Below are positions 5,182 to 9,029 of a DNA stretch of 9,029 nucleotides, piece by piece. This DNA comes from SZUA-186 sp041552135 (GTDB taxonomy: Bacteria > Pseudomonadota > Gammaproteobacteria > UBA9214): NCBI GenBank assembly GCA_041552135.1, contig JBFELL010000113.1:1-9029 (forward strand). The letters run 5' to 3'. The position numbers and the translations under genes are program-made. The number at the start of each line of letters is the position of its first letter. The stretch's first letter is position 1. Below the pieces are notes generated by a model. The model searched no databases. It had not been told where the DNA came from and saw nothing but the letters and a program-made list of their open reading frames with translations.

Positions 5182-7674
5182 TTATTGCGCGCGCTGCAGA
5201 CGCAGGGCGTTTATCACCACCAGCAGCGAACTGAGCGACATGCCGATTGCCGCACCCCACGGCGGTATCCAGCCCATGGCCGCGAACGGGACGGCCACCA
5301 GGTTGTAACCCGCCGCCCATGCAAGGTTTTGCCGGATATTGCGACGCGTTCGCCGGGCCAGCCGGCGTGCCTCCACCAGTACACTGATGTCATCGCCGAG
5401 TATCAGGAAATCACTGCTGGTATTCGCCAGGTCGGTGGCGCCGCTGAAGGATACCGACACATCGGCTGCCGCCAGGGTCGGGGCGTCGTTGATGCCGTCA
5501 CCGAACATCGCAACTTCCCGGCCCTGCTGCTGCCGGGTTCGTGTCCAGGCGAGCTTGTCCTGCGGTGACATCCCGCCGAAGCAGTCGGCAATCCCCAGTC
5601 GCTCACCCAGCCTGGCAACACTCGCCCTGGCATCGCCGCTCAGGATGGCCAGCTGATGGACCCCGGCCTCCCTGAGTCCGCGCAGCATGGGCTCGACCCG
5701 CGGGCGCAACGGGTCCTCGAACGCCAGCACGGCCTGCACCCCCTGCGGGTTGGACAGCAGCGACACGGTCTGCCCGCGTTGCCTCGCCTGCTCCATAACG
5801 CTATCGGTTCTGCTTGCGGTTCCGCTCGGGTCACCGGCGAACGCCGGATTGCCCAGGCGCCATTCGTCCCCGTCGATAACCGCCCGTATACCGGCACCGG
5901 GAATATTCTCGACCTGCTCGACGACAAGGCGGGGCAATGGATTCAGTTTCCGAAGTGGCCTGGCAAGCGGATGTTCCGAGTCGGCGCACAGGGCCGCCGC
6001 GTGACGCAGGCAGCCGGCCTTGTCCAGCTCGCCGGCAGGCAGCAGCGACACCAGCGCAGGTTGCCCGGCCGTCAACGTCCCGGTCTTGTCGAACACAAAC
6101 AGGTCGCTGGCAGCGAGCGCATCCAGTGCACGCATGCGCAGGGGCAGTACGCCCATGTCGATGAAACGCCCGGCACTGACGGCAAGCGCCACCGGTGTTG
6201 CCAGGGCCAGCGCACAGGGACAGGTAACGATCAGGACGGCGATGGTACTGGTAAGCCAGATCGCCGGCTCCACCTGCCACCAGAACACGGCCGTGGCCGT
6301 GGCGATGACCAGCAGGGCCGCAACGAACCAGCCGGCGGCATGCTCTGCCAGCAGGGCGACCCGTGGACGCTGCTCGAGACCGCGCTCGACCAGCTGGCGG
6401 ATCTCGCTGATTGTCGAGGCCTGAACGCCATGCGTGACCTGGACAATCAGCGGCTGCTCACCGTTGACGGAGCCGGCAATCACGGCATCGCCGGGCTGGC
6501 GCAGCACGGGTGTGGCCTCCCCTGTCAGCAATGACTCATCGAAACTGCTGCTGCCATGCACCACGGTCCCGTCGACCGCCAGGGTTTCACCCGGCAGCAG
6601 CCGGATCCGGTCACCGGGAACCAGATCACCGACGGTGACCTCGACGCCCTGACCGGCTGTATCCAGGCGGTGCGCGGTACGCGGCGCGACCCGCTCCAGC
6701 CGCTCCAGGCGGTCCGCGGCACAGAGTTTGCCGCGCAGCTCATAGCGTCGCGCCAGCAGCAGAAAGAACACGAACATGGCGATGGATTCGAAGTAGACCT
6801 CGCCCTGCCCCGTGATCGTGGCATGCAGGCTGCCGAGCAAGGCACCGGACAGACCGAGCACCACGGGAACGTCCATACCCAGGCGCCGGTTCTTCAGGTC
6901 GCTCCAGGCACCGGCAAAGAACTCCTGGCCGGGATAGGCAAGGATCAGGCTGACCACCAGGAGACTGGTCCAGCGACCGACCACCTCCCAGAGCGCCAGC
7001 TGTCCGTCCACGCCCGGCCCACCCATGAACCAGGTGGCGAGCGAAAAATGCATGACGAGCATGCCCGTCGCGCCGGCAAAGATCAGTCGCTCGGTGCTGC
7101 GACGGCGCCGCAACCGGTTCAGTTGCTCGCTGCGCGAGGCGTCATAGGGATGGGCGATGTAGCCGATGTCGGCGATCGCCCGAAGGATATCGCTGAGCCG
7201 GATCCTCTCCGGGTCCCAGCGCACCCGGGCCCGTTGCGTGACGTCGTCGATGTGGACGTCGATGACCCCGTCCAGGCCGCGCAACTGTCTTTCATTCAGC
7301 CACAGGCAGGCCGGGCAGCGGATATTCTCCAGCAGCAGCGCCGCCTCGCGCCAGCCGTGCTCCGCCGTGACAAAACCGTTCTGGATCTCCGGCCGGTCGT
7401 ACAGGCCGACCTGCTGCAGAAAATCCGGGATAACCTGGTGACGCGCCGAGGCAGCCTTTTCGGTGCGGTAGCGGTAATAATCCGCCAGGCCGGCATCGAC
7501 AATGGCCTTGCACACCGCCTGGCAGCCGGCGCAACAGAAGGCGCGCGAACCGCCGAGAACATCGAGGCGCGGTGCCTTGCCTGGATCCGGGACCGGCAGA
7601 CCGCAATGGAAACAGGTGAAGTCTGCTCCCGTATGGTCATCGGTGGCTGCAGCGGTGGAGGGGGAACCGGACAT
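5182..7674 (-). CDS. ccoI: Copper-translocating P-type ATPase, FixI/CcoI type
   Basis: The product is 830 residues from the ATG at 7674. A cysteine-rich N-terminal domain (CFHC at 21-24, FCCAGC at 46-51) is characteristic of FixI/CcoI pumps. It is followed by a heavy-metal-associated domain with CPAC at 120-123. The core motifs of a P1B copper pump are intact: TGE at 384-386, CPC at 485-487 in the metal-transport helix, the DKTGT phosphorylation site at 529-533, HP at 568-569, and GDGINDAP at 725-732. The last helix ends in SSLLVVINALRL, as in copper pumps. This type moves Cu(I) out of the cytoplasm for cytochrome oxidase assembly rather than for detoxification. A ba3-type oxidase gene lies upstream, a likely client. 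A longer GTG start at 7749 would place codons inside a REP-like repeat, so it is rejected; neither start has a clear Shine-Dalgarno. The usual small partner ccoS is not seen downstream. Confidence 0.93.
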   Translation of the reverse strand: MSGSPSTAAATDDHTGADFTCFHCGLPVPDPGKAPRLDVLGGSRAFCCAGCQAVCKAIVDAGLADYYRYRTEKAASARHQVIPDFLQQVGLYDRPEIQNGFVTAEHGWREAALLLENIRCPACLWLNERQLRGLDGVIDVHIDDVTQRARVRWDPERIRLSDILRAIADIGYIAHPYDASRSEQLNRLRRRRSTERLIFAGATGMLVMHFSLATWFMGGPGVDGQLALWEVVGRWTSLLVVSLILAYPGQEFFAGAWSDLKNRRLGMDVPVVLGLSGALLGSLHATITGQGEVYFESIAMFVFFLLLARRYELRGKLCAADRLERLERVAPRTAHRLDTAGQGVEVTVGDLVPGDRIRLLPGETLAVDGTVVHGSSSFDESLLTGEATPVLRQPGDAVIAGSVNGEQPLIVQVTHGVQASTISEIRQLVERGLEQRPRVALLAEHAAGWFVAALLVIATATAVFWWQVEPAIWLTSTIAVLIVTCPCALALATPVALAVSAGRFIDMGVLPLRMRALDALAASDLFVFDKTGTLTAGQPALVSLLPAGELDKAGCLRHAAALCADSEHPLARPLRKLNPLPRLVVEQVENIPGAGIRAVIDGDEWRLGNPAFAGDPSGTASRTDSVMEQARQRGQTVSLLSNPQGVQAVLAFEDPLRPRVEPMLRGLREAGVHQLAILSGDARASVARLGERLGIADCFGGMSPQDKLAWTRTRQQQGREVAMFGDGINDAPTLAAADVSVSFSGATDLANTSSDFLILGDDISVLVEARRLARRTRRNIRQNLAWAAGYNLVAVPFAAMGWIPPWGAAIGMSLSSLLVVINALRLQRAQ

Positions 7675-7700
7675 GTGAACGACGCCGTTGCGTAGATAAA

Positions 7701-7790
7701 CGCAGGTCGGATTAGGCCGCAGGCGGTAATTTGACGCAGCCGGTATCACCCATGTCGGGTTACGGTGCTTCGCACCTAACCCGACCTGCG
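7701..7790. repeat. REP-like inverted doublet upstream of the ATPase gene
   Basis: CGCAGGTCGG (7701-7710) and CCGACCTGCG (7781-7790) are exact inverted copies, and the match extends to 13 of 14 bases. Each end is itself a hairpin. The right one, GTCGGGTTA...TAACCCGAC (7754-7785), is perfect in its outer 9 bp and has a GGTGC/GCACC inner stem. The left one, GTCGGATTA...TAATTTGAC (7706-7734), has decayed to two G-T pairs. This resembles head-to-head REP pairs common in gammaproteobacterial intergenic regions. It lies between the c4-like cytochrome gene and the ATPase gene and may weaken or end read-through. Confidence 0.75.
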
Positions 7791-7820
7791 CCGTGCAGCA
7801 GTTGATATAGCAGGATAACG

Positions 7821-8498
7821 CTATTCCTCTTCCGCCGGCACCGCCGCCCCGTAATACGCCGCCAGGGCCTCGATCTCTTCCTCGGACAGGATCTCGGCCA
7901 CGCTGCGCATACGCGCGTAGATGTCATTGGTCCTGTCACCCTCCCTGAACTCGGTGAGGGTATACACCAGGTATTCCCGGTGCTGGCCGTTGAGCGCGGG
8001 ATGGTCGAATTGCCCGCCCCGACCGTCCCGGCCATGGCAGGATGCACAGGCCTTGAGCAGGCGCTGCGGATCACCCTTGTAAACCAGCTCCATGACCTCG
8101 GGCGACATGTTGCGGTCAGCGGCCGGTTGCGCCGGTTCCTGCGCGGCAAACCAGACGGCAAGGTCCGCCATCTGCTGGCCATCGAGGTCCTTCATGGCCT
8201 TGTACATGTCCCTGTCGTCCCGCTTCTGGTCCTTGTAGTCCGCGAGCTGCTTGTAGATATAGCTGGCGCTCAGCCCGGCGATATTGACATCTTCGGGGTC
8301 TTCCGAGATACCGGCATCACCGTGACATTTCCGGCACTTGCCCTCACCGGCCAGCGCCTCACCGCGAGCAGGATCGGCATCCGCCAGCAGTTTCAGGGTT
8401 GCCAGATCGAAGGCCACCGCAGAGGACGGCTCGGCGTTTGCGACACTTGCACACAACAGGGTTCCGCTTATCACAGCAATCAAGCGCATCATGGTCAT
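7821..8498 (-). CDS. Diheme cytochrome c, c4-like
   Basis: The product is 225 residues from the ATG at 8498. A Sec signal peptide ends near ANA|EPS (residue 22). Two cytochrome c domains follow, with CRKCH at 55-59 and CASCH at 151-155. By lining up both halves with the FccA sequence in this window, Met98 and Met197 are the likely sixth heme ligands. Cytochrome c4 proteins are membrane-associated or periplasmic electron donors to terminal oxidases. The ATG overlaps the stop codon of the oxidase gene as ATGA (8498-8495), which suggests translational coupling and a donor role for that oxidase. In-frame alternatives are an upstream GTG at 8507 and ATGs at 8492 and 8489; GGAG lies just upstream of 8498. 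The acidic tail (PAEEE) and the lack of a flavoprotein neighbour separate it from FccA. Confidence 0.9.
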   Translation of the reverse strand: MTMMRLIAVISGTLLCASVANAEPSSAVAFDLATLKLLADADPARGEALAGEGKCRKCHGDAGISEDPEDVNIAGLSASYIYKQLADYKDQKRDDRDMYKAMKDLDGQQMADLAVWFAAQEPAQPAADRNMSPEVMELVYKGDPQRLLKACASCHGRDGRGGQFDHPALNGQHREYLVYTLTEFREGDRTNDIYARMRSVAEILSEEEIEALAAYYGAAVPAEEE

Positions 8499-9029
8499 AT
8501 GCTCCACGGGGTTGTGCCATGCGTTTCCATCAGGAAGAACTGCAGGATCGGGTAGCCGTAACTGGCCACCATGTAAACCAGCAGAATGGCGTTCCAGAAG
8601 GCGAAACCGTTCATCAGCCGCGGCATGCGTGCCACGGGATGCAGGGATTCGGCATACACCACGTCCGGATCATCTACCGGCTGCATGCTGCCATGTGTCT
8701 TCAGCAGCCCCCAGACCAGCATCAGGGCCGAGACCAGCAGGATGAGGCCGCCGACCACCATGGCCATCTCACTCATACCCCACTGCTCGACCAGTGAGGC
8801 ATCATAGGGGGTCGAGGAGACCCGCCGCGGCTGGCCGGCCAGCCCGAGCTGGTGCCAGGGTATCGTCAGCACCAGCATGCCGATAAACCACAGCCAGAGC
8901 TGCTTTAGCGCCAGGCCGCCGGAGGCCAGCTCCCGTCCGGTCAGCTTCGGCCACAGGTACCAGGCGATGCCGAAATACATGATGACCACCGTGCCGCCGA
9001 AGATGAGGTGGAAGTGTCCGGTAACCCAC
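8495..9029 (-). CDS. cbaA: ba3-type cytochrome c oxidase subunit I, C-terminal part (5' end outside window)
   Basis: The frame is open from the right edge, and 177 C-terminal residues are visible. The fragment begins with WVTGHFHLIFGG. The two histidines of GHFH match the heme ligands of helix X in B-family oxidases (one for the high-spin heme, one for heme b). About four transmembrane segments follow: the rest of helix X to AWYLWP, LWLWFIGMLVLTIPWHQLGL, AMVVGGLILLVSALMLVWGLL, and AFWNAILLVYMVASYGYPIL. The GLAGQPRR motif after the second is also typical of the ba3 type. This reads like Thermus ba3 subunit I and not like CcoN or aa3 CoxA. Subunit I proteins of this family are usually about 560 residues, so roughly two thirds, including the CuB ligands, lies outside. 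The GTG at 8989 is internal. It reduces O2 to water and pumps protons in the inner membrane. Subunit II should be upstream, beyond the edge. Confidence 0.88.
   Translation of the reverse strand, partial: WVTGHFHLIFGGTVVIMYFGIAWYLWPKLTGRELASGGLALKQLWLWFIGMLVLTIPWHQLGLAGQPRRVSSTPYDASLVEQWGMSEMAMVVGGLILLVSALMLVWGLLKTHGSMQPVDDPDVVYAESLHPVARMPRLMNGFAFWNAILLVYMVASYGYPILQFFLMETHGTTPWSI

Noticed and set aside
6556..7695. Plus-strand open frame of 379 codons
   Set aside because: It is antisense to the copper ATPase gene and arises from GC-rich codon usage; the ATPase motifs are intact on the other strand.
7675..7749. GTG start at 7749 for the copper ATPase
   Set aside because: The extra codons translate through the REP-like doublet and show no family similarity.
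8987..8989. GTG at 8989 as the start of a small membrane protein
   Set aside because: The frame is open to the right edge, and the upstream residues carry the GHFH heme-ligand motif of oxidase subunit I, so this is an internal codon.
8495..9029. CcoN (cbb3 subunit I) identity
   Set aside because: The nearby CcoI-type pump suggested it, but the helix X sequence and the C-terminal LAGQPRR segment fit the ba3 type.
1..9029. tRNA, rRNA, CRISPR array or transposase gene
   Set aside because: I looked for cloverleaf-like segments, regularly spaced repeats and transposase motifs and saw none.

Overview
The window carries seven well-supported genes, all on the minus strand, plus a possible eighth at the left edge. 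They encode periplasmic sulfur oxidation, multiheme cytochrome chemistry and aerobic respiration. The mix of an octaheme HAO-family cytochrome, SoxYZ, flavocytochrome c sulfide dehydrogenase (FccAB), a ba3-type heme-copper oxidase, a c4-like cytochrome and a FixI/CcoI-type copper ATPase points to a chemolithotrophic sulfur-oxidising proteobacterium. A gammaproteobacterium is most likely, given the REP-like palindromes and general gene style. The genus cannot be fixed from sequence reading alone.

Layout, following transcription from right to left. (1) 9029-8495 is the C-terminal third of a ba3-type (B-family) cytochrome c oxidase subunit I, cut by the window edge; its stop codon overlaps by 4 nt the start of a diheme c4-like cytochrome (8498-7821). 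(2) A REP-like doublet (7701-7790) separates this from a CcoI/FixI-type copper P-type ATPase (7674-5182). (3) The interval 5181-4916 holds an inverted repeat, an intrinsic terminator and a perfect 7-1-7 Fur-box match, followed by fccA (4915-4334) and fccB (4318-3038), a two-gene operon closed by a strong terminator (3010-2981). (4) soxY (2833-2360) and soxZ (2304-1987) form another pair, followed by two small hairpins and a terminator (1950-1921). (5) An octaheme HAO-family gene (1712-246) has its own upstream region with paired direct repeats and a weak promoter candidate, and its own terminator (207-175). (6) A perfect 19-bp inverted repeat (126-172) lies before a possible gene start that runs off the left edge.

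How the genes could work together (inference): FccAB oxidises sulfide in the periplasm, SoxYZ carries covalently bound sulfur intermediates from thiosulfate oxidation, and electrons from c-type cytochromes reach the ba3 oxidase through the c4-like cytochrome. The ATPase would supply copper for oxidase assembly. The HAO-family enzyme adds nitrogen chemistry (hydroxylamine, nitrite or NO) to the same periplasmic cytochrome pool. Five separate transcription units can be recognised. Only the fcc unit shows a recognisable regulator site, a Fur box. No tRNA, rRNA, CRISPR array or transposase gene was seen.
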